Shown here piece by piece: positions 1 to 9,206 of a stretch of 61,818 nt of DNA (positions are counted from its first letter, which is position 1; every line of letters starts with the position of its first letter). A model generated the notes under the pieces. It saw only the letters and a program-made list of their open reading frames with translations, ran no database searches and had not been told where the DNA came from. Origin of the DNA: Planctomycetaceae bacterium (lineage in GTDB: Bacteria; Planctomycetota; Planctomycetia; Planctomycetales; Planctomycetaceae). The translations under genes were made by a program, and so were the position numbers. Location of the stretch: positions 1 to 61,818 of the forward strand of contig JACCRE010000211.1 in the NCBI GenBank assembly GCA_013813775.1. The letters are read 5' to 3'.

Positions 1-3000
1 AACATGCCCGGCGGCGTCATCGCCGGCCAGCCCCGAACAACTTCTGCCGCGCCGAATCTGACCCCCCTCTCCCTCGGGAGAGGGGACGGGGGTGAGGGGA
101 GTGCTGGCGATTCCCCAGCCTCTTTCATCGCGTCATCCGCGGATCACTCGAAGAGCAAGCCAACAACCGACGCGGCAGGGCAACCCCTCACCCCCGGCCC
201 CTCTCCCCAGGGAGAGGGGGGCGAGACGTCTCTCGACTCTCAACCCTCAACTCTCAACCAAGAAGAATATCTTCTCGTCTGGACCACGACCCCGTGGACC
301 CTCACCAGCAACGTCGCCGCTGCCGTCAATCCCGATCTCGATTACGTCAAGCTGCAAGCGAAGCGCGACGGGGCGATCTACTATTTCGCGAAAGACAATC
401 TCGACTCGAAGCGGATGGAAAAGGAGTTCAAGGAAGGCTTCGGTCGTCCCGAATGGATGTGGCCCGAGAACGCTCCGAAGCTGAAGTCGCTCTCGCAGAT
501 CTTCAAAGAGCAGGGCGGCTACGACATCCTCGACACCGTCAAAGGCGCCGAGATGGTCGGCTGGCGATACCGCGGGCCATTCGATGATCTGCCGGCGCAG
601 AACATGCCCGGCGGCGTCATCGCCGGCCAGCCCCGAACAACTTCTGCCGCGCCGAATCTGACCCCCCTCTCCCTCGGGAGAGGGGAAGGGGGTGAGGCGA
701 GTGATGGCGATTCCCCAGTCGCTTTCAAGGCTTCGTCTGAAAGCCGATCGACTAGGCAGCAAGCGACAAATGGTGCGGCAAGCCAACCCCTCACCCCCGG
801 CCCCTCTCCCCAGGGAGAGGGGAACTCGAACTTTCAACCCTCAACCCTTAACTCTCAACCCACTTCGATCGAATGCCACCGCGTGATCGACGGCGGTCGC
901 GACAACAAGGGCAACGCAAACGTCACGACGGGCGAGGGCACGGGCATTGTGCATATCGCACCGGGCTGTGGTGACATCGACCACAAGCTCGGTGTTGAGC
1001 ATGGTCTGGTGAGCATCGCACCGCTGCGAGAAGACGGCACGTTCGTCGAAGGCTTCGGCGAGTTCACCGGCCAGAAGGCGACGAATCCGATCGTGCCGCA
1101 GATGGTCATCGATCATCTGAAGAAGCACGGCTTTCATGTCGCCGATGAGATCTATCCGCACGTCTATCCCTTCTGCTGGCGGACGGGCGACGAACTCGTG
1201 TTCCGGCTCGTCGACGAGTGGTTCGTCGACATGAGTTGGCGCGACGAGATCAAAGAGGTCGTCAAAGCGATCCAATGGTTGCCGCCGAGCATGCAGGGCG
1301 AAGAGCGTGAGATCGAATGGCTCACGAACATGCGCGACTGGATGATCTCGAAGAAGCGTTATTGGGGTCTCGCGCTGCCGATTTGGGTCGATGACGCGAC
1401 GGGTGAATTCGAGGTCATCGGCTCGCTCGTCGAGCTGAAGGAACGGGCGGTCGAAGGCTGGAACGACTTCGAGGGGCACACGCCGCATCGCCCCTGGATC
1501 GACGCCGTGAAGATCAGGAGCGCGACGACCGGCAACCTGATGTCGCGCGTGCCCGATGTCGGCAATCCGTGGCTCGACGCCGGCATCGTGCCCTTCAGCA
1601 CGCTCGACTACAACCACGACCGCGAGTACTGGAAGCAATGGTATCCCGCCGACCTCGTGCTGGAGTGCTTCCCCGGCCAGTTCCGCAACTGGTTCTATTC
1701 GCTGCTCAGCCTGAGCACGATGATGCGCTACGGCGAGACCGACGACCCGAAAGAGAAGCGGCCCTTCAAGACGCTCTTCGGCCACCGCCTCGTGATGAAC
1801 GAGGAAGGCCAGCCGATGCACAAGTCCGACGGCACGGCGATCTGGTTCGAGGAAGCCGCCGAACAACTCGGCGTCGATACGCTGCGCTGGTTGTATCTCT
1901 CGCAGAACCCGTCGAGCGACCTGCGCTTCGGCACACGGCATCCCGATCAGCACGTCGCGCTCAACACGCCCGAAGGGCCGATCGCGAAGACGAAGGAAGG
2001 CTTCACGACGTGCCTCGTCACCAGCAAACCCGCCGACGCGGCCCGTCGGCAGGTGTTGATCCCCTTGTGGAACAGCTACGCGTTCTTCGTGAACTACGCG
2101 CGGCTCGACGGCTTTGATCCGAAGACGCCGCCGGTGCCCTATGACGATCGGCCGGAGATCGACCGCTGGGTGCTTTCGAATCTGCAAGCGCTGATTGCGA
2201 CGAGCGAACGCGCCTGGAGCGACCTCGATCCCGCCGAGGCTTGCCGCGCCGCCGCCGCGTTCATCGACGATCTCTCGAACTGGTACATCCGGCGGAACCG
2301 CAGGCGGTTCTGGCGATCGGCGAAAGAAAGGAGTCGGGAGTCAGAAATCAGGAGTCCGGAGAGAGCGCTTCGGGAGAGTGAGGCTCCCGCCGAGCCGCGA
2401 GTTTCATCCACGACGCTGAATCCAGCCCCCCTCTCCCTCGGGAGAGGGGTCGGGGGTGAGGGGAGTGATGGCGGTTCCAATGCCCCTTTCACCGCTTCAT
2501 CCGCAAGTCATTCAAAAGGCAAGCGAGCAGCGAGCGTCGCGGCAAGGCAACCCCTCACCCCCAGCCCCTCTCCCCAGGGAGAGGGGGGCGAGACCCTTCA
2601 GCCCTCAACTCTTGACCCTCAACTCGATCCCGACAAACTCGCCGCCTATCAAACGCTCTACGAAGTTCTCATCACCCTCACCAAGCTCCTCGCCCCGGCG
2701 ATCCCGTTCCTCGCGGAGCGGATGTACCAAAACCTAGTTCGATCGTGGGACGAGTCTGCACTTGAGAGCGTGCACCTTTGTCGATTCCCAATTGTCGGAT
2801 CACACGAGAATGCTTCGGCCGGTGAACAGGGTTCAAAGACATCCACTCTTCGGCCCGTCGGCAAGGAATTGAGCACGCCTTGGAATGTAAAAGAGGCTGT
2901 CGGCGCTTCGATCACAATTCCCTTCGATCGACCACTTGTTGAGCGAATGCGTCTCGCGCAACGGGTCGTCGCGATGGGGCATAAGCTGCGTGAAGACGCG

Positions 3001-3669
3001 GGACATCGTGTCCGTCAGCCGCTCGCGGAACTGCGCTTCGCGGCACCGGCCGATCAGGCCAGCGGCATCGAGCAACTGGGCGACGTCATCCGCGAAGAGC
3101 TGAACGTCAAGACGATCACACGTGCCGAGCATCTCGACGAACTCGTCTCCTACACTTACAAGCCGAACCTCAAGACGCTCGGCCCGAAGCACGGCAAGCG
3201 GCTCGCCGCGATTCGCAACGAGCTTCCCACGCTGGGCGACGAACAACTCGCTCCGCTGCGACGCGGCGAAAACGTGACCGTCACCATCGGCGGCGAGCCG
3301 TTGGAACTCGCTCCGGAAGACGTGATGATCGGCACCGAGCAGGCCGCCGAGTGGGTCACGGCCTCCGACGGAGCCGTGCAACTCGCGCTCTCGACGACGC
3401 TCACGCCGGAGTTGATCCGCGAAGGCCTCGCGCGCGATTTCGTGAGGCAGATTCAACAGATGCGCAAAGACGCCGGACTGCAGATCGAAGACCGCATCGC
3501 GATCACGTATTCCGTCGTCGGCGAAGCCGCGAAAGCCATCGAAGCCTTCGCGGAATTCATCAAGAGCGAAACTCTGGCTGAGCGACTCGATCGAGTCGAG
3601 ACGTTGACCGACGGTCAGGTCATTCGCATCGGCGACTTCGAAGTTCGCGTCTCCATAAAAAGACGATAG
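1..3669 (+). CDS. ileS: Isoleucyl-tRNA synthetase, 3' part, with three in-frame repeat insertions
   Basis: Charges tRNA-Ile with isoleucine in the cytoplasm. The reading frame is open at base 1, so the gene begins outside the window and the N-terminal HIGH half is not visible. The visible part starts in the CP1 editing domain (TTTPWTL near base 285, [10 protein letters not shown] near base 940). It continues through the catalytic core ([12 protein letters not shown]) to the KMSKS-equivalent MHKSDGTAI near base 1815, then the anticodon-binding and C-terminal regions. Three low-complexity segments (about 1-260, 595-865 and 2325-2630) have no counterpart in IleRS and match interspersed repeats. 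Two lie in or beside the editing domain; the third lies in a loop between [11 protein letters not shown] and [10 protein letters not shown]. The frame stays open throughout, so a functional enzyme with surface extensions is plausible. The identity is secure; tolerance of the inserts is inferred. Confidence 0.95.
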   Translation, partial: NMPGGVIAGQPRTTSAAPNLTPLSLGRGDGGEGSAGDSPASFIASSADHSKSKPTTDAAGQPLTPGPSPQGEGGETSLDSQPSTLNQEEYLLVWTTTPWTLTSNVAAAVNPDLDYVKLQAKRDGAIYYFAKDNLDSKRMEKEFKEGFGRPEWMWPENAPKLKSLSQIFKEQGGYDILDTVKGAEMVGWRYRGPFDDLPAQNMPGGVIAGQPRTTSAAPNLTPLSLGRGEGGEASDGDSPVAFKASSESRSTRQQATNGAASQPLTPGPSPQGEGNSNFQPSTLNSQPTSIECHRVIDGGRDNKGNANVTTGEGTGIVHIAPGCGDIDHKLGVEHGLVSIAPLREDGTFVEGFGEFTGQKATNPIVPQMVIDHLKKHGFHVADEIYPHVYPFCWRTGDELVFRLVDEWFVDMSWRDEIKEVVKAIQWLPPSMQGEEREIEWLTNMRDWMISKKRYWGLALPIWVDDATGEFEVIGSLVELKERAVEGWNDFEGHTPHRPWIDAVKIRSATTGNLMSRVPDVGNPWLDAGIVPFSTLDYNHDREYWKQWYPADLVLECFPGQFRNWFYSLLSLSTMMRYGETDDPKEKRPFKTLFGHRLVMNEEGQPMHKSDGTAIWFEEAAEQLGVDTLRWLYLSQNPSSDLRFGTRHPDQHVALNTPEGPIAKTKEGFTTCLVTSKPADAARRQVLIPLWNSYAFFVNYARLDGFDPKTPPVPYDDRPEIDRWVLSNLQALIATSERAWSDLDPAEACRAAAAFIDDLSNWYIRRNRRRFWRSAKERSRESEIRSPERALRESEAPAEPRVSSTTLNPAPLSLGRGVGGEGSDGGSNAPFTASSASHSKGKRAASVAARQPLTPSPSPQGEGGETLQPSTLDPQLDPDKLAAYQTLYEVLITLTKLLAPAIPFLAERMYQNLVRSWDESALESVHLCRFPIVGSHENASAGEQGSKTSTLRPVGKELSTPWNVKEAVGASITIPFDRPLVERMRLAQRVVAMGHKLREDAGHRVRQPLAELRFAAPADQASGIEQLGDVIREELNVKTITRAEHLDELVSYTYKPNLKTLGPKHGKRLAAIRNELPTLGDEQLAPLRRGENVTVTIGGEPLELAPEDVMIGTEQAAEWVTASDGAVQLALSTTLTPELIREGLARDFVRQIQQMRKDAGLQIEDRIAITYSVVGEAAKAIEAFAEFIKSETLAERLDRVETLTDGQVIRIGDFEVRVSIKRR
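61..230. repeat. REPIN-like palindromic element, copy 1 (inside ileS)
   Basis: The 5' arm (about 61-101) contains the small palindrome ctctccctcgggagag followed by a G-rich tract. The 3' arm (about 184-228) contains ctctccccagggagag preceded by the complementary C-rich tract. The arms are inverted copies of each other and each can fold on itself, as in a REP doublet (REPIN). A tail rich in ctcaac motifs follows at about 236-260. The element is read through in frame as part of ileS. Confidence 0.8.
601..720. repeat. Near-identical direct duplicate of bases 1-120
   Basis: Bases 601-720 match bases 1-120 with only a handful of differences. The match includes about 60 bases of ileS-frame sequence (encoding [19 protein letters not shown]) upstream of the palindromic arm, so the shared unit is longer than the palindromic element alone. 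The spacing between copies is exactly 600 bases. Confidence 0.85.
661..822. repeat. REPIN-like palindromic element, copy 2 (inside ileS)
   Basis: It has the same 5' arm (661-700) and 3' arm (about 786-822) as the copy at 61-230, with a diverged interior of about 85 bases. A ctcaaccc-rich tail follows at about 832-862. It interrupts the IleRS editing domain between the DDLPAQ region and [10 protein letters not shown] without breaking the frame. Confidence 0.8.
2334..2588. repeat. Composite repeat: gggagtcag-type tandem plus REPIN-like element, copy 3 (inside ileS)
   Basis: Bases 2334-2365 carry short gagtc/cagga tandem motifs. Bases 2372-2400 carry a segment reading gtgaggctcccgccgagcc. The two-armed palindromic element follows (5' arm from 2425, 3' arm 2551-2588). 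All of it is translated in frame in the anticodon-binding part of IleRS. It looks like successive nested insertions of different repeat families at one tolerated site. Confidence 0.75.
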
Positions 3670-3684
3670 AGGGACCGGAGGGCG

Positions 3685-3777
3685 AGGCCGCGGTTCCTGC
3701 TCGGTTCGACGGTCGAACGCATCTTTCGCAATGAGCATCGTTCGGTGCTGGTGCCGCCGCGGCGAGACACGGAGTAG
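3685..3777 (+). pseudogene. Remnant of a universal stress protein gene (C-terminal end only)
   Basis: Just after the ileS stop, one frame reads RFLLGSTVERIFRNEHRSVL and continues to a tag stop at 3775-3777. This matches the C-terminal ATP-binding segment of the two intact usp genes downstream ([20 protein letters not shown]). No upstream part of a Usp fold is present, so this is a decayed or truncated third copy of a local usp array. The similarity is read by eye at both protein and DNA level. Confidence 0.7.
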
Positions 3778-3824
3778 AATAAAAGGGTCGATTCCGGGTC
3801 GCGCTTCCCTCGGAGGAACTTGCC

Positions 3825-4265
3825 TTGATCGCGCCTAAACAGCGAACCATCGTCGTACCCGTCGATTTCTCGGACGACAGCGTCGGGGCCATCCGCGCCG
3901 GCCTCGATCGGGTCGAGAAACCGAGCGACCTGCACGTCGTGCACGTGCTGATGGCGCTCGACTATTCCTCCCCCGGCGTGCTGCGGGAGTTCGCGTCGCA
4001 TGAAAACCGTGAGGAAGTCGCCAAGCGGCATGTTCAGGAATTGATCGACGCCGCAGGGGCGCAAGGTGCGCACGGCGTGGTGATCATCGGCGATCCGGGA
4101 CTGGCCTCCGCCGATTATGCGAAGAGCGTCAAGGCGGAATTGATGGTCGTCGCCTCACACGGCCGGCACGGCGTGCGTCGATTTCTGCTCGGCTCGACGG
4201 CCGAGCGCATCATCCGCCACGCACACTGTTCGGTGCTCGTGCTGCGACGGGGCGATGCGAGCTGA
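3825..4265 (+). CDS. Universal stress protein (UspA family)
   Basis: A 146-residue single-domain Usp, normally a small cytoplasmic nucleotide-binding protein that accumulates under stress. The N-terminal strand [11 protein letters not shown] has the family signature. The C-terminal SHG-x9-GST motif ([15 protein letters not shown]) is the ATP-binding loop, with Ala in place of the usual first Gly. The start is TTG at 3825, supported by GGAGG at 3812-3816 with suitable spacing. A close paralogue lies 43 bases downstream and a decayed copy lies upstream, so the array arose by tandem duplication. Confidence 0.9.
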   Translation: MIAPKQRTIVVPVDFSDDSVGAIRAGLDRVEKPSDLHVVHVLMALDYSSPGVLREFASHENREEVAKRHVQELIDAAGAQGAHGVVIIGDPGLASADYAKSVKAELMVVASHGRHGVRRFLLGSTAERIIRHAHCSVLVLRRGDAS

Positions 4266-4308
4266 TCGTTGAGTATGCAAGTCCGTGACCGCCGGGAGGC
4301 CCCTCAAC

Positions 4309-4776
4309 ATGCAGTGCAAACACAAGACCGTGGTCGTGCCCGTCGATTTCTCCGACGACACCGAAGCGTCGATTCGCGCCGGGCTGGAGCGGGTCGAAGA
4401 TCCGAGCGGTCTGCATCTCTTGCATGTCGTATTCCCGCTGGATGTGCGAACCCACGGCCTGCTGCCGGCCGAGGTGTCGGACCGCTCGCGCGAAGAAACC
4501 GCTGAAACGCACTTGCGCGAGCTGACGACACTCCTGGGGGCGGAGACGGCGCACATCACCGTTCTGGCGGGCGACGCCGGCTTGCAGACGGCCGACTATG
4601 CCAAAAAGGTCGACGCCGACCTGATCATCGTGCCGTCGCACGGCTATCACGGCGTGAAACGATTTCTGCTCGGCTCGACGGCCGAGCGCATCATCCGCCA
4701 CGCCCATTGCTCGGTGCTCGGTGCTCGTGCTGCGGCGGAAGGATGCCGACTGAACGAGATCACGCCTGCCGCGTAA
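4309..4776 (+). CDS. Universal stress protein, C-terminus altered by a 7-bp duplication
   Basis: A Usp-fold protein paralogous to its upstream neighbour ([11 protein letters not shown] at the N-terminus, SHGYHGVKRFLLGST near the C-terminus). The start ATG 4309 is chosen because GGGAGG at 4294-4299 precedes it; an in-frame GTG at 4285 has no such site. The heptamer tcggtgc occurs twice in tandem (4711-4717 and 4718-4724). With one copy the frame would end SVLVLRRKDAD and stop at 4750-4752, matching the neighbour's [11 protein letters not shown]. With two copies the last beta-strand is replaced by GARAAAEGCRLNEITPAA. The protein may still fold; a sequencing error is possible. Confidence 0.85.
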   Translation: MQCKHKTVVVPVDFSDDTEASIRAGLERVEDPSGLHLLHVVFPLDVRTHGLLPAEVSDRSREETAETHLRELTTLLGAETAHITVLAGDAGLQTADYAKKVDADLIIVPSHGYHGVKRFLLGSTAERIIRHAHCSVLGARAAAEGCRLNEITPAA

Positions 4777-4791
4777 CGCCGTACGCGCGAT

Positions 4792-6273
4792 CTACGCGCC
4801 GCCGATGCGTTCCAGCAACCGTGTTCGCACGGCTTTCGGATCGGCGCCCTTCAGGTGCTTCATGACGTTGCCGATGAGCGGGCCGACGGCTTGCTGCTTG
4901 CCTCCGCGCACGTCGGCGATGGCCTTTTCGTGCTTCGGGTCGGCGAGCACGAGGTCGATCGCCTTGTCGACCTCGCCGGTGTCGGTCACCAGCAGCAGTC
5001 CCTTGTCGGTGATGATCTGCTCGACGGTCGCGTCGGTGACTTGATCCGCCGGCAACTCCAGCAAGGTCGTGAAGACCTCGCGTGCGCCCTTGACCGTCAT
5101 TTCGCCGGCGACGACGCGATTGAGCAGATTACCGAGAACAGTCGCCGGAATGGGGAATTGTGCGATCGAGAGCTTGCGTTCGTTGAGCTCCCGTAAGACG
5201 TCTTGCGTGACCCAGTTCGCCGCTTGCTTGCCGTCGCCGCAGGTTTGAGCGACCGTCTCATAATAATCGGCGACGTCCTGCCCCTGAGTGATGATCACGC
5301 TCGCGTCGTATTGCGAAAGCTGCCAGGCGTCGCCGAGCCGGTCGCGACGCGCGGCGGGAAGCTCGCCGAGCGTCTCTCGCACTTCGTCGAGCCATTCGCC
5401 GGTCACCGTCACCGGTGCGAGATCGGGATCGGGGAAGTAGCGATAATCGGACGCCTCTTCCTTGCTGCGGAGCGGGTAGCTCACGCCGCGGGCGAGATCC
5501 CAGCCGCGGGTCTGCTTGGGAACGTCGCCGAGCCGCTGGCCGGTCTTCTGAAAGTCCTCGATCTGCCGCTTCGTCTCGTATTCGCAGGCCATTTCCACGC
5601 CGCGAAAGCTGTTGAGGTTCTTCACCTCGACGATCGGCGTGGGAATGTTGTGACCGTCGTCGGTGTGGACGTGCAGGTTGATGTTCACGTCGCACCGCAG
5701 GCTGCCCTCCTGCATGTTGCAGTCGGAGACGGCGAGATAGGTGAGCAGCAGCTTCAACTCTTCGAGGTACTGCTTCGCCTCGGCCGCGCTCCGCAGGTCG
5801 GGCTGGCTCACGATCTCGACGAGCGGCGTGCCGGCGCGATTGAGATCGACCTTGCTGTCGCTGCCGCCTTCGTGCAGGTTCTTGCCGGCGTCTTCTTCGA
5901 GGTGGGCGCGGATGATGCCGATCCGCCTCGTTTCACCCTCGGCATTGGTGATGTCGAGAAACCCGTCGGAGCAGAGCGGCAGATCATACTGGCTGATCTG
6001 ATACGCCTTCGGCAGGTCGGGGTAGTAATACTGCTTGCGGTCCCACTTCGTGAAGCGGGCGATCTCGCAATTCAGCGCCATGCCGACCTTTACGGCGAGG
6101 CGAAACGCCTCCGCATTCATCACCGGCAGCGACCCGGGCAGTCCGAGCGTGACCGGATCGGTCTGCGAGTTCGGCGCGTCGGGATTGAAGCGGTTCACGC
6201 ACCCCGAAAAGAGCTTCGTCCGCGTGAGCAGTTGCACGTGAACTTCGAGGCCGATGATTGTCGTGTATTTCAT
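4792..6273 (-). CDS. gatB: Asp-tRNA(Asn)/Glu-tRNA(Gln) amidotransferase subunit B
   Basis: Subunit B of the GatCAB complex, which amidates Glu-tRNA(Gln) and/or Asp-tRNA(Asn); GatB activates the misacylated tRNA and holds it. The 493-residue length and the N-terminal [19 protein letters not shown] are typical, as are [20 protein letters not shown] and the C-terminal YqeY-like tail region ([18 protein letters not shown]). It is the last gene of a gatC-gatA-gatB run on the minus strand, separated from gatA by a 228-base spacer filled by a long inverted repeat. Confidence 0.97.
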   Translation of the reverse strand: MKYTTIIGLEVHVQLLTRTKLFSGCVNRFNPDAPNSQTDPVTLGLPGSLPVMNAEAFRLAVKVGMALNCEIARFTKWDRKQYYYPDLPKAYQISQYDLPLCSDGFLDITNAEGETRRIGIIRAHLEEDAGKNLHEGGSDSKVDLNRAGTPLVEIVSQPDLRSAAEAKQYLEELKLLLTYLAVSDCNMQEGSLRCDVNINLHVHTDDGHNIPTPIVEVKNLNSFRGVEMACEYETKRQIEDFQKTGQRLGDVPKQTRGWDLARGVSYPLRSKEEASDYRYFPDPDLAPVTVTGEWLDEVRETLGELPAARRDRLGDAWQLSQYDASVIITQGQDVADYYETVAQTCGDGKQAANWVTQDVLRELNERKLSIAQFPIPATVLGNLLNRVVAGEMTVKGAREVFTTLLELPADQVTDATVEQIITDKGLLLVTDTGEVDKAIDLVLADPKHEKAIADVRGGKQQAVGPLIGNVMKHLKGADPKAVRTRLLERIGGA

Positions 6274-6286
6274 GGCTTGTCAGGAT

Positions 6287-6496
6287 GCCCGCGAATCACG
6301 CGAAGGGACGCGAATGGGTTGCAGAGGGAACCGCGAAGAGCACAAAGATCACGAGGAACTTGCGGTGGGATGTCTTTGTGACCGGATGACCGCGTCCGTG
6401 TTCCGCCGTCGCTTCAGAGCATATTCCTTTGTGCTCTTCATGCTCTTGGCGGTTCATTTGCATCTTCATTCACGTTTATTGGCGTGATTCGCGGGC
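6287..6496. repeat. Nested long inverted repeat between gatA and gatB
   Basis: The outer arms are perfect: gcccgcgaatcacgc at 6287-6301 and its reverse complement at 6482-6496. An inner imperfect pair involves gcgaagagcacaaag (about 6330-6345) and ctttgtgctcttcatgctct (about 6428-6447). The whole gatA-gatB spacer could therefore fold into one long hairpin. It lies inside an apparent operon, so it may affect expression of gatB. Confidence 0.75.
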
Positions 6497-6501
6497 CTCC
6501 T

Positions 6502-7968
6502 TTACGTCGAAAGTTGCGGCCGCCGCGTGTGCCAGTCGGTTGCGCGTTCGAACATCCGCGCGACGCGAAGGAGTCGCTCTTCTTGCAAGGCGGGGGCCAG
6601 CAGTTGCATGCCGATCGGCAGCCCGCTGGAACTGAACCCGGCGGGCAGCGAGATGCCGGGGACGCCGGCGAGATTCGCGCCGATCGTGAAGATGTCCGAC
6701 AGGTACATCGCCAGCGGGTCGTCGGCCATCTCGCCGATCTTGAAAGCCGGCGTGGGCGCGATCGGCGTCAGGATCACGTCGCATTGCTCGAAGGCCTTGT
6801 CGAAGTCGCGGCGAATGAGACGGCGGACCTTGAGCGCTTTGTTGTAGTATTGATCGGCGTAACCGGCCGAGAGCGCGAACGTGCCGAGCATGATCCGGCG
6901 TTTGACTTCGGCCCCGAATGCCTCTCCGCGGCTGCGGGCATAGAGGTCGATCATGTCGTCGAACTGAGGCGCCCGATAGCCGTAGTGAATGCCGTCGTAG
7001 CGCGCGAGATTGCTGCTCGCCTCGCAGGGGGCGATCACGTAATACGTCGCGACGCTGTATTGCTGATGGGGCATCTCGACGTCGACGATCGTCGCTCCCA
7101 TGTCTTCATACTGCTCGATGGCACGCTGCAAGGCCGCGTTGACCTCGGCATCAAGCCCTTCCCCGTAATGGCTGCGAACGACGCCGATCCGTAAACCGGC
7201 GATCGGCTCTTCGAGCGTGCTCGTGTAGGAAGGAACCGCCTCGGGCAGGCAGGTCGAGTCGAGCGGGTCGCCTCCCGCGATCGCTTCGAGCAGCAAGGCG
7301 GCACCGTGCACGTCATTCGCCATCGGCCCGATCTGATCGAGCGAACTGGCGAAGGCCACCAGTCCGTATCGGCTCACGCGGCCATAGGTCGGCTTGAGAC
7401 CGACGACGCCGCAGAAGCCGGCCGGCTGCCGGATCGAGCCGCCCGTGTCGCTGCCGAGAGCCAGCGGAGCCATGCCCGCGGCGACGGCGGCGGCGCTGCC
7501 TCCCGACGAACCGCCGGGAGCGTGCGCCACGTTCCAAGGATTGCGGGTCGTCTTGAAGGCGCTGTTCTCGGTGGACGAACCCATCGCGAACTCATCGAGA
7601 TTCGTCCTTCCGATCAATACAGCGTCGGCCGCCCGCAACCGCTCGATCACCGTCGCGTCGTAGGGGCTGACGAACTTTTCAAGCATGCGGCTCGAGCAGG
7701 TCGTCGGCTCTCCCTTGGTGCAAAGGTTATCTTTGATCGCGATCGGCAGTCCGGCCAGCTTGCCCAGCGGCTGACCGGACCGGCGTTTCGTGTCGACCTC
7801 CGCGGCCTGGGCCAGCGCATTCTCTTTGCTGACGTGCAGGAAAGCGTCGATCGAGCCGTCGTGCGCTTCGATGCGATCGAGAAACGCCTGCGCGACCTCG
7901 ACGGCTGTCGTCTCACCCGATGCCACAGCGGCCATCAGGTCTGCTGTGGTTGCGCCGGCGATCGTCAT
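6502..7968 (-). CDS. gatA: Asp-tRNA(Asn)/Glu-tRNA(Gln) amidotransferase subunit A
   Basis: The amidase subunit of GatCAB, which releases ammonia from glutamine for transamidation. At 488 residues it has family length. The amidase-signature catalytic triad is visible: Lys in [13 protein letters not shown], the cis-Ser in [13 protein letters not shown] and the nucleophile Ser in the same GGS segment, preceded by [16 protein letters not shown]. It lies 75 bases downstream of gatC on the minus strand, consistent with co-transcription. Confidence 0.97.
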   Translation of the reverse strand: MTIAGATTADLMAAVASGETTAVEVAQAFLDRIEAHDGSIDAFLHVSKENALAQAAEVDTKRRSGQPLGKLAGLPIAIKDNLCTKGEPTTCSSRMLEKFVSPYDATVIERLRAADAVLIGRTNLDEFAMGSSTENSAFKTTRNPWNVAHAPGGSSGGSAAAVAAGMAPLALGSDTGGSIRQPAGFCGVVGLKPTYGRVSRYGLVAFASSLDQIGPMANDVHGAALLLEAIAGGDPLDSTCLPEAVPSYTSTLEEPIAGLRIGVVRSHYGEGLDAEVNAALQRAIEQYEDMGATIVDVEMPHQQYSVATYYVIAPCEASSNLARYDGIHYGYRAPQFDDMIDLYARSRGEAFGAEVKRRIMLGTFALSAGYADQYYNKALKVRRLIRRDFDKAFEQCDVILTPIAPTPAFKIGEMADDPLAMYLSDIFTIGANLAGVPGISLPAGFSSSGLPIGMQLLAPALQEERLLRVARMFERATDWHTRRPQLST

Positions 7969-8043
7969 CGATGAGCATCCGTGTGAACGAGCGGAATCGA
8001 GCTTTATGGACCGCCGGCGGGGGCCGGCGGCTTCGCAGGCGTC

Positions 8044-8343
8044 TTAGCCCGCGTCGAAGATCTGCGGCACGAGGAAGTACTGACCGTCGGTCTTGGGAGC
8101 GTTCGACAAAGCCGCTTCGCGGGGCAGCATCGGCGTTTCGACGTCGGCCCGGAAGACGTTCGTCCGCTCGACGGCGTGGGCCATCGGCTCAATGCCCTCG
8201 GTGTCGACTTCCGAAAGACGCTCGACGTAGCCAAGGATCGCGCCGAGCTGTTCCGTCATGCGATCGAGTTCGCCATCGTCGAGCTTGAGACGCGAGAGCA
8301 AAGCGACCTTGGCCACGTCGTCGCGGCTCAACTGGACTGACAT
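8044..8343 (-). CDS. gatC: Asp-tRNA(Asn)/Glu-tRNA(Gln) amidotransferase subunit C
   Basis: A small 99-residue subunit that wraps around GatA and stabilises the GatAB interface. It is recognised by the family pattern: an N-terminal helix (SRDDVAKVALLSRLKL), a central acidic helix, the GIEPMAH segment, and the C-terminal PREAALSNAPKTDGQYFLVP. It is the first gene of the gatCAB run. The stop-to-gatA spacer contains a GC hairpin (ccgccggcgggggccggcgg). Confidence 0.95.
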   Translation of the reverse strand: MSVQLSRDDVAKVALLSRLKLDDGELDRMTEQLGAILGYVERLSEVDTEGIEPMAHAVERTNVFRADVETPMLPREAALSNAPKTDGQYFLVPQIFDAG

Positions 8344-8865
8344 CGCCGGCTATTCCCAACACCGATGTGACTTTGAATCGGACTTCACAGTGCGGCGGCG
8401 AGTGTAGGAGGTCACGAGGCCACTTTCAACGACGGCCCGTTGGGGCGATGCGCCGCACGATTCTCGTTGATCCGCAAAGTGACATGGCCCGCAAGGGCCA
8501 GCAACGCGATCAAGTGTCGTCACTTTGCTTCGATTGCGAAGCGATCTCTCCAAAAGTTGGACAACCTACATGCTTTGCAACCTAAGTATTGTAGACTTGT
8601 AAGGTTTGCTCGTCCCGCCGATCGGCTTTGGCATCGGTGTCAACCCCAGTCGCAATAATCTTGTGCACGCCATTTGTCATTGCTCCGCATGAACTTGTGT
8701 CATTTCCACGAGAGGCTCCTCGCTCCGTTTTATTTTTCGGCATGGCGCTCGCATAGTGCAACACTCATCACGCCACTGACGCCAAAACGATTCGGGATGG
8801 AACCGAACGAGGCATCAGGAAAAACCGGTCGGCTGACGCCGGCCCCACCTGAGAAGGACGAGACC
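8344..8865. other. Intergenic region between divergent gatC and csrA, no gene seen
   Basis: A 522-base spacer between the minus-strand gat run and plus-strand csrA; it must hold promoters in both directions. I see a short hairpin ggcccgcaagggcc near 8490 and AT-richer sequence at 8560-8610 and 8690-8760. No motif is clear enough to call as a promoter, and short ORFs here have no family features. Confidence 0.5.
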
Positions 8866-9141
8866 ATGTTGGTGCTCACACGCAAGCAGGGCGAAGTGAT
8901 TCACATCGGCGAAGGCATCGCCATCAAAGTGATCAAGACGGGCAAAGGCACCGTGAAGATCGGGATTGAAGCTCCGGCCGACGTGAAGGTGCTTCGCGGG
9001 GAACTGAGCGTGAAGCTCGACGCTCAGAAGCAGGCCGAAGAAGCCCGCGACGAACCCAAGGCGTTCCTGTTCCATAAGACCGCCGGCCGACCGGTCGCGG
9101 TCGACTTCGCCGGTTACTTCCCGCTGCCGCAAACCGCTTGA
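8866..9141 (+). CDS. csrA: Carbon storage regulator CsrA, C-terminally extended
   Basis: An RNA-binding post-transcriptional regulator that usually binds GGA motifs near ribosome binding sites. [20 protein letters not shown] gives the family's first beta-strands, and [18 protein letters not shown] supplies the RNA-binding GIEAP...VLR surface. At 91 residues it is longer than the usual 60-70; a tail of about 30 residues ([20 protein letters not shown] onward) follows the helix. The start ATG 8866 has gagaagga at 8851-8858; an upstream in-frame extension lacks CsrA features. A second csrA lies at 28945-29136. Confidence 0.93.
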   Translation: MLVLTRKQGEVIHIGEGIAIKVIKTGKGTVKIGIEAPADVKVLRGELSVKLDAQKQAEEARDEPKAFLFHKTAGRPVAVDFAGYFPLPQTA

Positions 9142-9206
9142 TGCCGACCGCTGCCCCCTCTGAGTTCCCTTTCCTTTGCAAGACGCGAATAAAAGGACCC
9201 CCTCCT

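Noticed and set aside
841-2187. 448-codon minus-strand frame inside ileS
   Set aside because: Antisense shadow of a clearly recognised IleRS; composition is Arg/Val/Asp-rich without any motif.
8674-8865. 5' extension of the csrA frame
   Set aside because: CsrA proteins begin at MLVL; the extension has no conserved features and a good ribosome binding site precedes 8866.
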